A DNA stretch of 38,384 bases from Candidatus Kaiserbacteria bacterium RIFCSPLOWO2_01_FULL_50_24 (GTDB taxonomy: Bacteria > Patescibacteriota > Minisyncoccia > Phycocordibacterales > UBA2100), in the NCBI GenBank assembly GCA_001783335.1, contig MFLU01000003.1:1-38384 (forward strand), in the 5' to 3' direction. Positions 22,167-29,731 of this stretch are shown one piece after another (positions within the stretch are counted from its first letter, which is position 1; the number at the start of each line of letters is the position of its first letter). Position numbers and translations under genes: made by a program. The notes beneath the pieces are model-generated. The model ran no database searches. It was not told the origin of the DNA and saw nothing but the letters and a program-made list of their open reading frames with translations.

Positions 22167-22829
22167 CTACAATCCTTCGGAGCGAATGACGGTGTAGACA
22201 GTGTAAAAGAGTATCCGCAGGTCGTGCCGCAAAATCTCAAGCGATGAACCGGAGCGACAGAGTTCCGCATATTTCATACCCACCTGTTCTTGGTTGAGGC
22301 CGTATTTGCGTGATTTGTGTGTCTGAAAGTGCCCCGTGAGACCGGCGCGTAAAATAGCTTTTGCGAGATTGCCGCCCGCAATATAGCGTTCATATATCTC
22401 CGGATTTACCGGGCGCGGTCCGACGAACGACATTTTCCCTAGGAACACGGAAAAGAGCTGAGGAAATTCGTCGAGATATGTTTGCACGAGGACCATTCCG
22501 ACGAGGGTGAGATTTCTAAAGTCGTGCTCCAGCTTTTTGGTATGTACGACCCCATCATGCCCGTTCGCTCTTTGAAGCGCCGGCATTCTGAATGTTCGCA
22601 ATTTATAGAGCGTGAACGGTGTACCACGCGACATGCACGTTTCTTTATAAAGGAATGGACCGCGCGCAGTCTGCGAAAAGCATCGCTCCAAAAGAGAGAG
22701 TGCCAAGAGGGCGAGTATGGCGGGAGATAGAAGCAGAATAACTATCATGCTTGCAACAACATCAAAGAGCTGTTTTAGGAACGGCGTCGGAATGATGTCC
22801 GTGGTCGGTAGGTTCCGCACAGTGTTCAT
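22167..22829 (-). CDS. Bacterial sugar transferase (WcaJ/WbaP type)
   Basis: A 220-residue phosphoglycosyl transferase that moves a sugar-1-phosphate to a lipid carrier, the first step of surface-glycan assembly. It has one N-terminal membrane segment (FDVVASMIVILLLSPAILALLAL), then the family motifs GPFLYKE, FTLYKLRTFRM, LDEFPQLFSVFLGKMSFVGPRPV (in parts) and GLTGHFQ. The usual catalytic Asp-Glu pair is in LDEFPQL. It is monotopic and of the minimal length. I chose the start at 22829 (MNTVRNLP) just before the membrane segment. It is divergent from the sugar isomerase gene, so the two may share surface-sugar metabolism. Confidence 0.92.
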   Translation of the reverse strand: MNTVRNLPTTDIIPTPFLKQLFDVVASMIVILLLSPAILALLALSLLERCFSQTARGPFLYKETCMSRGTPFTLYKLRTFRMPALQRANGHDGVVHTKKLEHDFRNLTLVGMVLVQTYLDEFPQLFSVFLGKMSFVGPRPVNPEIYERYIAGGNLAKAILRAGLTGHFQTHKSRKYGLNQEQVGMKYAELCRSGSSLEILRHDLRILFYTVYTVIRSEGL

Positions 22830-22928
22830 GAAGGATAAGGGTATCAGATTCTCGCTCTTTTCCCATGTCGCGCTACTGTGATACTTGGTATGATACAGAT
22901 ACGCAATAACGATACACTGTGCAAAAGT

Positions 22929-23861
22929 ATGGCCAACACCATTGATATTCTCACGCGACAGCTTGCTTGGAATTCGCATATTGTGAACCCAAGCACCGCT
23001 TCTTATGATTCTGTTGTTGTTGGTGGTATGGGGGGTTCAGCACTTGCGGCTCTTGCCACGCGGTGGCTTGGTTTTTCAAAGTCGCTTACAGTGCATCGCG
23101 ACTACGATGTACCAACACGTCTTCCGGAGCGCGCACTTTACGTTGCCGTGTCGCACTCTGGGAATACGGAAGAGACGTTGAGTTTTGCACACGCAGTGCT
23201 TAAGCAAAAACTGCTCCTTGCCGTTGTTGCTTCGGGAGGAAAACTGCTTGAGCTCGCAAAAGAGCACGCGCTTTCGTGTGTGGAAGTGCCTAGCGACTTT
23301 GTGCCACGCGACAGCACGTTTTATCATTTACGCGCACTCGAGGTACTTCTTGGAGAGAGCGCGTTGGTTGGAGTGGCCGATATTCCCGACCAGGCGCAGA
23401 TTTTAACAGAGACCGAGCGCGTGGCGTCGGCGCTCAATGAGCGTGTGCCGCTTATATATGCGTCAACGCAAAACGAGATACTCGCGTATATCTGGAAAAT
23501 TATACTGAACGAGACGGCAAAAGTTCCCGCATTCCATAATGTGTTTCCGGAATTCAATCATAATGAAATGCAAGGCATTGACCCGAAAGGTCCGCTTAGC
23601 GCGCAAGTACCGCTTATGCCCGTGGTCTTGAAAGACAGCGAAGATAATCCGCGCATTGCGCACCGCATGAATGTTTTTTGCGATATATCGACAAAACGCG
23701 GCTCGGAGCCACTCGTGATTTCGGGAGTTACCGGAGCGCGCGGTGCGCGCCTCCTGTGGCATTGGTTTCTTGCGCGCGAAGTGGCGCACATGCTTGCCGA
23801 AAAATATGGCGTTCCCGCCGACGAGGTGCCGCTTATTGAGGAGTTTAAGAAACAACTGTAA
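22929..23861 (+). CDS. SIS-domain phosphoglucose/phosphomannose isomerase
   Basis: A 310-residue sugar isomerase interconverting fructose-6-phosphate with glucose- or mannose-6-phosphate. The N-terminal SIS domain shows VVVGGMGGSALAAL and VAVSHSGNTEETLSF. The C-terminal half has NVFPEFNHNEMQGID (the catalytic Glu/His region of the bifunctional PGI/PMI family) and LWHWFLAREVAHMLAEKYGVPADEVPLIEEFK (in parts). It is slightly shorter than typical (320-350). The start is uncertain: 22929 (MANTIDIL) fits TACACT-like sequence 11 nt upstream, while 22890 or 22878 would add residues. Confidence 0.88.
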   Translation: MANTIDILTRQLAWNSHIVNPSTASYDSVVVGGMGGSALAALATRWLGFSKSLTVHRDYDVPTRLPERALYVAVSHSGNTEETLSFAHAVLKQKLLLAVVASGGKLLELAKEHALSCVEVPSDFVPRDSTFYHLRALEVLLGESALVGVADIPDQAQILTETERVASALNERVPLIYASTQNEILAYIWKIILNETAKVPAFHNVFPEFNHNEMQGIDPKGPLSAQVPLMPVVLKDSEDNPRIAHRMNVFCDISTKRGSEPLVISGVTGARGARLLWHWFLAREVAHMLAEKYGVPADEVPLIEEFKKQL

Positions 23862-23921
23862 AAATCCCGAGTAAAAGAACGTAGTTGACGAATCTCTTTC
23901 ACGACACTCCATCTTCCTGAT

Positions 23922-25079
23922 ATGAACTCAAGACGATTCATCATCGCCCCGGCTCTTATATTTGCCATTCTGGTGATTTTGGGAATTGCCGTAGGCGCAG
24001 TATATGTAGAGCAGACAAGAAAAGCGCATGTGGATGCGATCGTACACGACATAGAAGGTAGTAGCACGCCGATCAAAACCAAAGAAACGGAGCAATCGCC
24101 AATTGAAAAATCAACGAGTGATGACAAAACAACATCGTCAGATTCGATACGGACGAGCGTAGATAGTAAGAGCGAGCGTACAGAAAATGCGTTAGTAGAA
24201 AATCTCGATTCGCAAATGGCGGGGATTGAAAAACAGCTCCAAGGAGTCGTTGATGGAAGTGGTGGAATTCACCCCGACACTCGTTTGGATATTTTAGCGA
24301 AACTTTCAGAACTCCAAGCTCTTGACGCGAATACAGAGCGTATCGCGACGCTCCGCGCACTTCTTGAAAAGCTTGAGGTGGGCAGCGCGGGTGATGAGGA
24401 GTCGCAAGATGGAGGTGGGGAGGTCACGACAGGCGAGGCATCGCAGTCCTCTTCAGCTATTCCGTCAGAGCCCTCGTGCGTGTCAAATTCCAATCCTGTG
24501 TTTACGCACCACATTACGGATACGACTATGTTCTCGCAGATAAAGCCACCGCCGAATAAAACTCCGGAAGGCGATTTAAAACCGCATAGTTACATTGAGA
24601 CGCATGGTCAGCGAGTGCCGGTATATGCTCCTGTCGATATGACGCTTATTGGCGGCGCGTATTTTGAAGGCGGTCCATACGGTTTGGATTTTCGGGTGAG
24701 CTGTGAAGTCAGACTTCGTTTCGGGCACATTTCGGAGCCGGTGGAAGTAATACGGGAAGTATTTCCCGATAGGCCAGCTCCGGCAGGCGATTCGCGTGAC
24801 CAGAAAATAAAACACGAGGTTTCTTTCAAGGCAGGTGATTTATTGGCGTATACGGTTGGTACGAACCCCGGAGCCGGTAACTGGGATTTCGGCGTTTATA
24901 ATTCCAATGTCAAAAATCGGTATGCCGATGATCCGAAATATAACTGGAGTGACATAAACACGACAGCCGTGTGTCCATATGGTTATTTCACTGAAGAACT
25001 GCTTTCCGTGTACAAAAGCAAGTACGATTTTTCCGGGTACGGCGCGCTAATTCCAGACGGAGAGTCGTTTTGCGAGTGA
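23922..25079 (+). CDS. Membrane-anchored extracellular protein with M23-like domain
   Basis: A 385-residue protein: N-terminal membrane helix (FIIAPALIFAILVILGIAVG), a long polar Ser/Thr/Glu-rich stalk with a short coiled-coil stretch (about 40-180), then a globular C-terminal domain (about 190-385). The domain has HSYIETHGQRVPVYAPVDM, LRFGHISE and VSFKAGDLLAYTVG, resembling the beta fold of M23 (lysostaphin-like) peptidases, where VYAP and the GHxS strand are typical. The HxxxD and HxH zinc ligands are not all visible, so it may be a non-catalytic relative. Four Cys may form disulfides, which would suit the nearby redox cassette. It probably acts at the cell surface. Confidence 0.6.
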   Translation: MNSRRFIIAPALIFAILVILGIAVGAVYVEQTRKAHVDAIVHDIEGSSTPIKTKETEQSPIEKSTSDDKTTSSDSIRTSVDSKSERTENALVENLDSQMAGIEKQLQGVVDGSGGIHPDTRLDILAKLSELQALDANTERIATLRALLEKLEVGSAGDEESQDGGGEVTTGEASQSSSAIPSEPSCVSNSNPVFTHHITDTTMFSQIKPPPNKTPEGDLKPHSYIETHGQRVPVYAPVDMTLIGGAYFEGGPYGLDFRVSCEVRLRFGHISEPVEVIREVFPDRPAPAGDSRDQKIKHEVSFKAGDLLAYTVGTNPGAGNWDFGVYNSNVKNRYADDPKYNWSDINTTAVCPYGYFTEELLSVYKSKYDFSGYGALIPDGESFCE

Positions 25080-25108
25080 GCTGTCGGGCGCGGTGTTACG
25101 ATATAAAG

Positions 25109-26053
25109 ATGGGATACAATCCCGCAAAACCATACAAGCGGCAGATTTTGGGGGCGATTGAAGAAACGTGGAACACGCCGCATATACAGGTGCGCCGTGG
25201 GGTATATCCGGCATTCCGGAAAAAATTCTCCGGCTGGGAAGTGGACCATACGGACGGCATCGGGACGAAAGGATACTACCACTGGAGGTTGGGGACATTT
25301 CGGGAAGCGGTTATTGATGCGTTGGCGATGAATTTGAATGACCTAGCTCTCGTCCGCGCCACTCCATACAAACTTTCAAATCATATTACCGTGCCGGTTG
25401 AGGACGAGCGCGTGTATAGGGTGGTGCGGGAAGTGGTGCGCGAGTGCAGTAAGCGTGAGATCGCGGTCGTCGGCGGAGAAAATTCCTTTCATAACACTGC
25501 CGAGGGGCTTGATATCAGCATGACGATTTCCGGACTTTTGCACGGGAAACCTACACCGAACGCATTCCACATCGGCGACACACTCGTTGGCCTCAAAAGT
25601 TCCGGCCTTCATTCAAACGGCTTTACGACAGTGCGTCGCGTGTTCGGCAAAATAGTGCGAAAAGAGTTCACACGACCGACCGCGGTATACCTCAATACCA
25701 TTCTCGCGCTCGACAAGCGTTTCAACATACACGGCATGATGCATATCACGGGAGGCGCCTTCACAAAGTTGAAAGATGTGCTCGGCGCGCGCGCAGATGC
25801 GCATATCGCGCATCCGCGCGCACTGACGCCGCATCCAATATTTTATGAATTGCGTGAGCGCGGAAAATTTTCCAACAAAGTTATGTACTCTACATTTAAT
25901 TGCGGCATCGGTTTCATACTATCCGTGCCTCCGCGCGATGCGGAAAGGATAGTGCACTGTACGCGCGGCGCAGCGATAATCGGTAGTGTTAAGAATGGAG
26001 GTGGCAAGGTACACGTTCTTTCCGCATTCAGCAACAAAACAACCGTCCTTTAG
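25109..26053 (+). CDS. purM: Phosphoribosylformylglycinamidine cyclo-ligase (AIR synthase-like)
   Basis: Makes 5-aminoimidazole ribotide from FGAM with ATP in purine synthesis. The 314-residue product shows VDHTDGIGTKG (the PurM TDGVGTK motif), LAMNLNDLA, VVGGENSFH, GLKSSGLHSNGFTTVRRVF and HITGGAFTKLKDVL, all typical of PurM. It is about 30 residues shorter than usual, mainly at the N-terminus. No other pur gene except guaB is in the window, so its role in a complete pathway is open. TACGAT ends 6 nt before the ATG. Confidence 0.85.
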   Translation: MGYNPAKPYKRQILGAIEETWNTPHIQVRRGVYPAFRKKFSGWEVDHTDGIGTKGYYHWRLGTFREAVIDALAMNLNDLALVRATPYKLSNHITVPVEDERVYRVVREVVRECSKREIAVVGGENSFHNTAEGLDISMTISGLLHGKPTPNAFHIGDTLVGLKSSGLHSNGFTTVRRVFGKIVRKEFTRPTAVYLNTILALDKRFNIHGMMHITGGAFTKLKDVLGARADAHIAHPRALTPHPIFYELRERGKFSNKVMYSTFNCGIGFILSVPPRDAERIVHCTRGAAIIGSVKNGGGKVHVLSAFSNKTTVL

Positions 26054-26071
26054 TCGTCGTGGTGTGGATAA

Positions 26072-26209
26072 CCCACACACTTATATTGGTGTTATTGCCT
26101 CGTGTTTTAGCGAGGATTGTCTTCGTATCACGATAGATAAACATAACGTGCTTTTAGCAACCGACATTATATTGGCAATGAAAACACTACACCAATATAA
26201 GTGTGTGGG
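26072..26209. repeat. Inverted-repeat element A
   Basis: The arms at 26072-26092 and 26189-26209 are 21-bp exact complements (left arm begins CCCACACACTTATATTGG). A second inner stem pairs ATTGCC (26094-26099) with GGCAAT (26174-26179). GGATAAC flanks follow on the right. Element B at 29549-29714 has the same design with related arms. Confidence 0.85.
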
Positions 26210-26274
26210 GATAACTCATTAGGGATAGTGTTATCCGTCTATAATAAGGAGAATATTTAATAATTATCATTTTT

Positions 26275-26667
26275 ATGGACGCAACAACTATTTTTCTCGC
26301 ACAGGCGTTTGGTGTGTACTTTATTATTGTCGGTGTAATCGCGCTTATTCGCCGCGAGTCGTTGGTGCGCCTGTTTGCGTCACTGCCGAGCCATTCGCCT
26401 GCACTCTATGCGTTTGCGCTCGTTGAGCTTTTTGCAGGTATCGTGCTCGTAATTGTATATCCAACGGTTGAACTCAGCGTTTCCGGCATTATCTCTCTTA
26501 TTGGCTATATGCTAGCAGTAGAAAGCATCGTGTATCTGATAGCACCGTTTCGCATGGTGCGGCGTATGTTTGCAAAGTTCAATCAGGACAAGTGGTATCT
26601 TATCGGTGGTGTTGTGAGCGTCGCCCTTGGCGCATATCTTGCCGGTAACGGTTTTGGTTTTCTCTAG
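26275..26667 (+). CDS. Four-helix membrane protein of unknown function
   Basis: A 130-residue hydrophobic protein with about four membrane helices (residues 7-24, 44-62, 68-90 and 106-128) and short basic loops (RRES, RMVRRMFAKFNQDKW). I recognise no family. A TATAAT at 26240-26245 and AAGGAG at about 26246-26251 lie upstream, but the AAGGAG is 23 nt from the ATG and so is more likely part of a short leader. It follows element A, which may influence its expression. Confidence 0.7.
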   Translation: MDATTIFLAQAFGVYFIIVGVIALIRRESLVRLFASLPSHSPALYAFALVELFAGIVLVIVYPTVELSVSGIISLIGYMLAVESIVYLIAPFRMVRRMFAKFNQDKWYLIGGVVSVALGAYLAGNGFGFL

Positions 26668-26738
26668 AACCATTTGTCCTTGTCCACAGGCGCGTTTTGG
26701 CGAGCTTGCCTAAACGCGTCTTTTTGGTATGCTTATGT

Positions 26739-27785
26739 ATGGGTGTAAAAATTTCTCCTCACATTCATTTTTCATTTGATGATGTCCTTATTCGCCCGAT
26801 GCGGAGCTTCATTGAGCCGCGAGAGGTATCGCTTGCCACCACCATCGCAGGTGGTTTTTCGGTACCGACACCATATCTTTCCGCCGCGATGGATCGCGTG
26901 ACAGACGCACGTTTTGCGATTGCGCTTGCTCGTGCCGGAGGGGTTGGGGTTTTACATCGCAACTGCACGTTAGCCGAAGAAGTGCACATGGTGCGCGTGT
27001 GTAAAAAAGCGGGAGTCAATGTTGGCGCGGCATGCGGGCCGTTTGACGCCGCGCGCGCCGAGGCGCTCGTCAAAGCCGGTGCCGACCTTCTTGTTGTTGA
27101 CTGCGCGCACGGGCATAACATGAAGGTTGTAGCGGCGGCGCGCGTTATTAAAAAAAGGATAGGTAAGGTTCCGCTTGTTGTTGGCAACATAGTGACAAGC
27201 GAAGCAGTGCGCGATTTGCGAGGCGTTGCTGATGCGGTGAAGGTAGGCGTGGGCCCCGGTTCAATTTGCACGACACGTCTCGTCTCAGGTGTTGGTGTGC
27301 CGCAACTCTCCGCAATTATTGAAGTGGCACCAATTGCACACGGGCTCAATATGCGCGTCATTGCAGACGGTGGCATGCGTTCCTCGAGCGACATTGCAAA
27401 GGCGCTCGCGGCGGGAGCGAATGCCGTGATGCTCGGGAATCTCTTTGCGGGAGCGCGAGAGGCGCCGGGAAAAGTCATTGTGCGTGGCGGGAAAAAGTAT
27501 AAAGAATATCGCGGCATGGGCTCGCGTTCTGTTCTGCGCGAGCGTCATTCTTCTGATAGGTATTTCGCAGATGGTCGCAAGCTTGCACCCGAAGGAATAG
27601 AGGGATACGTGCCGTGCGTTGGCTCCGTTGCTGATGTTGTTGGGGAGCTCGTCTCCGGCGTGCAGGTAGCATTCGGTTACGTTGGTGCAAAAGATATTTC
27701 TACATTCCAAAAGAAAGCCCGTTTCCTACGCGTCACAGAGTCGGTACAATACGAGAGTGCTCCGCATTCACTTGTTTTTTCATAA
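26739..27785 (+). CDS. guaB: IMP dehydrogenase without CBS domains
   Basis: Oxidises IMP to XMP, committing to GMP. The 348-residue TIM-barrel has FSFDDVLIRP, YLSAAMDRVTD, GGVGVLHRN, the catalytic loop VGVGPGSICTTRLVSGVGVPQ (Cys in SICTT, read in parts), IADGGMRSSSDIAKALAAGA and YRGMGS, all IMP dehydrogenase/GMP reductase signatures. The pair of CBS domains normally inserted after the first 100 residues is missing. GMP reductase is an alternative, but the EGIEGYVP flap segment with PEG favours IMP dehydrogenase. The start at 26739 has TATGCT 5 nt upstream. Confidence 0.88.
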   Translation: MGVKISPHIHFSFDDVLIRPMRSFIEPREVSLATTIAGGFSVPTPYLSAAMDRVTDARFAIALARAGGVGVLHRNCTLAEEVHMVRVCKKAGVNVGAACGPFDAARAEALVKAGADLLVVDCAHGHNMKVVAAARVIKKRIGKVPLVVGNIVTSEAVRDLRGVADAVKVGVGPGSICTTRLVSGVGVPQLSAIIEVAPIAHGLNMRVIADGGMRSSSDIAKALAAGANAVMLGNLFAGAREAPGKVIVRGGKKYKEYRGMGSRSVLRERHSSDRYFADGRKLAPEGIEGYVPCVGSVADVVGELVSGVQVAFGYVGAKDISTFQKKARFLRVTESVQYESAPHSLVFS

Positions 27786-27793
27786 ACCCATAC

Positions 27794-27816
27794 TTGCAAA
27801 GGAGAGTCCTTTGCAA
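27794..27816 (+). terminator. Terminator-like palindrome after guaB
   Basis: TTGCAAAGGA, loop GAG, TCCTTTGCAA: a perfect 10-bp stem with a 3-nt loop, 9 nt after the guaB stop codon. Only a weak T-run follows. Confidence 0.6.
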
Positions 27817-27836
27817 TCAATTTCTATGAAAAAATG

Positions 27837-27862
27837 CCCCGCCACGCAAAACCGTGACGGGG
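27837..27862 (-). terminator. Terminator of the Leu/Glu dehydrogenase-like gene
   Basis: The stem CCCCG-CC-ACG / CGT-GA-CGGGG-type hairpin is followed on the minus strand by CATTTTTTCA. It lies 11 nt past the stop codon at 27873. Confidence 0.75.
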
Positions 27863-27872
27863 TTCTAAAATA

Positions 27873-29033
27873 CTAAGCGGCAGGGCGGAGTTTCTCAATA
27901 TAGCCACGCGTTATCCTGTTTATAACCTCTGATGGCGCTTCGTCGAAGAAGTCGCTTTCTTTGTATACGTGACGTAGTATATCCGTAATTCGGTGTAGCT
28001 CGTCCGCGGATTTCTTTCCGGTAGCGTTGCATACAACGTCTATTGCACCGCCAGCGTTTGCTACTTCCGCCGGCGCATAGATGATGCCGGCCCTATAGAG
28101 GCGAATGCCGTCAAAGGCCTCTGCGAGCGGATTGTTGGCAGAGCCGACGATCATGTTCGTGCTAGAACGCATGTTTGAAATGGTGCGAGAATTTAAAATA
28201 CCTCCCTTGGCACACGGCATAAATATTCGCGCTTTCACGCCGTATATCGCGTCTGGCTCCACCACTCTTATGATGTCACCGTCCAAGCGGCGTGCCCGTT
28301 CTATCGATTGGGCATTGGTGTCTGCGATAGTGATATGCCGCACCCCTCTCTCCAGGAGCCGACTTAGAAGTGCAAATCCAACATTGCCGATCCCCTGGAG
28401 CGCGAAGGTCTGCTTTTCATATAACGCGGCGACATCATCTCCATCGTCGCCATACATGCGCCACGTTTCCTCCAGCGCTAGAAGCACTCCATCTGCGGTG
28501 ACTGGAGACGGGTCGGTACCATCTCTGTGGCCGATAACGAGTCCTCTTGGCGCGTAGCATGCGATATACTCAAGGTCTTCTCGCGTCATTCCCATATCAA
28601 ATGACGTAAGATAGGTATTGATACGAGCGAGAATTTCTTCCGCGAACGCACGCCATAATTCCTGACGGACCTCGTTCACCCTCACGTCGCCAAGCACTTC
28701 GGGAACGTTGTGGGTGAAGACGACCGTCTTTCCACCTCCGAGCGCGAGCTTGGAGTCGCCGAATATTGCGGCGAATTTCTGGCTCATCATTGACGATAGC
28801 AACATGCCAACGGAAAACGACGCATGGTCGCTCCCGTTCGGCAGAGTAATACGACATCCGCCACCGGATTCCAACGTCGCGCCGTCGATTGTCTGCAATC
28901 CCGCGCTCCTGCGATGAATAAACGTAGCAAGCGCCACTTTATTGTCTTCGGTCACGAGTCCGTGGACGACGTGTCCATCGTATTCCTCAAAGCTCCCGCA
29001 CTGGTCGGTGAGATTCGCATACTGGAGTTTCAT
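27873..29033 (-). CDS. Leucine/valine/glutamate dehydrogenase-family protein
   Basis: An NAD(P)-dependent amino-acid dehydrogenase, 386 residues. The catalytic Lys pair of the leucine-dehydrogenase branch is visible in MSQKFAA and ALGGGKTVVF, with the nucleotide-binding loop LQGIGNVGFALLSRLLERG and the C-terminal NNPLAE and APAEVANAGGAIDV segments. These features fit a leucine/phenylalanine/valine dehydrogenase better than classical glutamate dehydrogenase. The start is firm: a perfect AGGAGGT lies 5 nt upstream. Its presence next to a second family member (gdh at 29732) suggests oxidative deamination of more than one amino acid. Substrate is not decided by sequence. Confidence 0.87.
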   Translation of the reverse strand: MKLQYANLTDQCGSFEEYDGHVVHGLVTEDNKVALATFIHRRSAGLQTIDGATLESGGGCRITLPNGSDHASFSVGMLLSSMMSQKFAAIFGDSKLALGGGKTVVFTHNVPEVLGDVRVNEVRQELWRAFAEEILARINTYLTSFDMGMTREDLEYIACYAPRGLVIGHRDGTDPSPVTADGVLLALEETWRMYGDDGDDVAALYEKQTFALQGIGNVGFALLSRLLERGVRHITIADTNAQSIERARRLDGDIIRVVEPDAIYGVKARIFMPCAKGGILNSRTISNMRSSTNMIVGSANNPLAEAFDGIRLYRAGIIYAPAEVANAGGAIDVVCNATGKKSADELHRITDILRHVYKESDFFDEAPSEVINRITRGYIEKLRPAA

Positions 29034-29259
29034 TTTTACCTCCTGTGCCTATCTGTTATTCACCCTACTCTTTCTATGTCTGACTGCAAGCCCCCATTTA
29101 AGTAGTCATATTTCTCGGCTCTGTAAAGCCACAAAAACACCTCCTCGTTATCCACTGGCATAGCTTGCGCTAGAGTCTGCGGCCCTCTGGCAGGGGTATA
29201 CTGATAGTACAAACGGTCGATACGTTATTTTCATTTTTAATTACCCGCATCAGAAAACT

Positions 29260-29481
29260 ATGAAAGTATTACACATGCTTGCCCACATTCTTGTCCTTGT
29301 CGGTGGTCTCAACTGGGGACTCTCGGCCCTTGGCATTAATGCGGTCAATCTTATCCTAGAAGGTTTTCCGGCTGTAGAGTCAATCGTCTACATCTTAGTC
29401 GGTCTCTCCGCGGTGTACCTTTTGGTTACCACAAAAGAGTGGAGGGGTGGTTCCTCGGCGTCAGTTGGAGGAGCGATGTAG
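29260..29481 (+). CDS. DUF378 family membrane protein
   Basis: A 73-residue two-helix membrane protein matching the DUF378 pattern: LAHILVLVGGLNWGLSAL (helix 1 with the GGLNWGL signature) and VESIVYILVGLSAVYLL (helix 2), with a short polar tail. The function of the family is unknown. It lies between the two amino-acid dehydrogenase genes. Confidence 0.88.
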   Translation: MKVLHMLAHILVLVGGLNWGLSALGINAVNLILEGFPAVESIVYILVGLSAVYLLVTTKEWRGGSSASVGGAM

Positions 29482-29548
29482 CATCTCTAATCGGCTCCGT
29501 TTCAGCAGTATCGACTTTCGACTTGACGAAAACTCCGTGCGCACACAA

Positions 29549-29714
29549 ACAATCCCGGTTCGCCCGCACACTTACTTTGGCATCATTCTGCTTTTGCAAC
29601 ATAGACAGTGTTTGACCTCGCGCTATCTCATAAAAAATCGTTCTACCGATATAGTCCGGTCGGCAGAATAAAAACCAATGCCAAAGTAAGTGTGCGGGTT
29701 TGCCCGGGATTGTT
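29549..29714. repeat. Inverted-repeat element B
   Basis: The inner 21-bp arms (29563-29583 and 29678-29698) are exact complements (left begins CCCGCACACTTACTTTGG). Outer arms AACAATCCCGG (29549-29558, with one extra G on the right) extend the pairing to the edges. An inner stem pairs ATTCTGC with GCAGAAT. The right end abuts the gdh promoter hexamer at 29718. Confidence 0.85.
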
Positions 29715-29717
29715 TGC

Positions 29718-29723
29718 TACAAT
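29718..29723 (+). promoter_or_regulatory. -10 element of gdh
   Basis: TACAAT ends 8 nt before the gdh ATG. The region where a -35 would lie is the right arm of element B, so the element may control this promoter. Confidence 0.5.
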
Positions 29724-29731
29724 GAGCAGAT

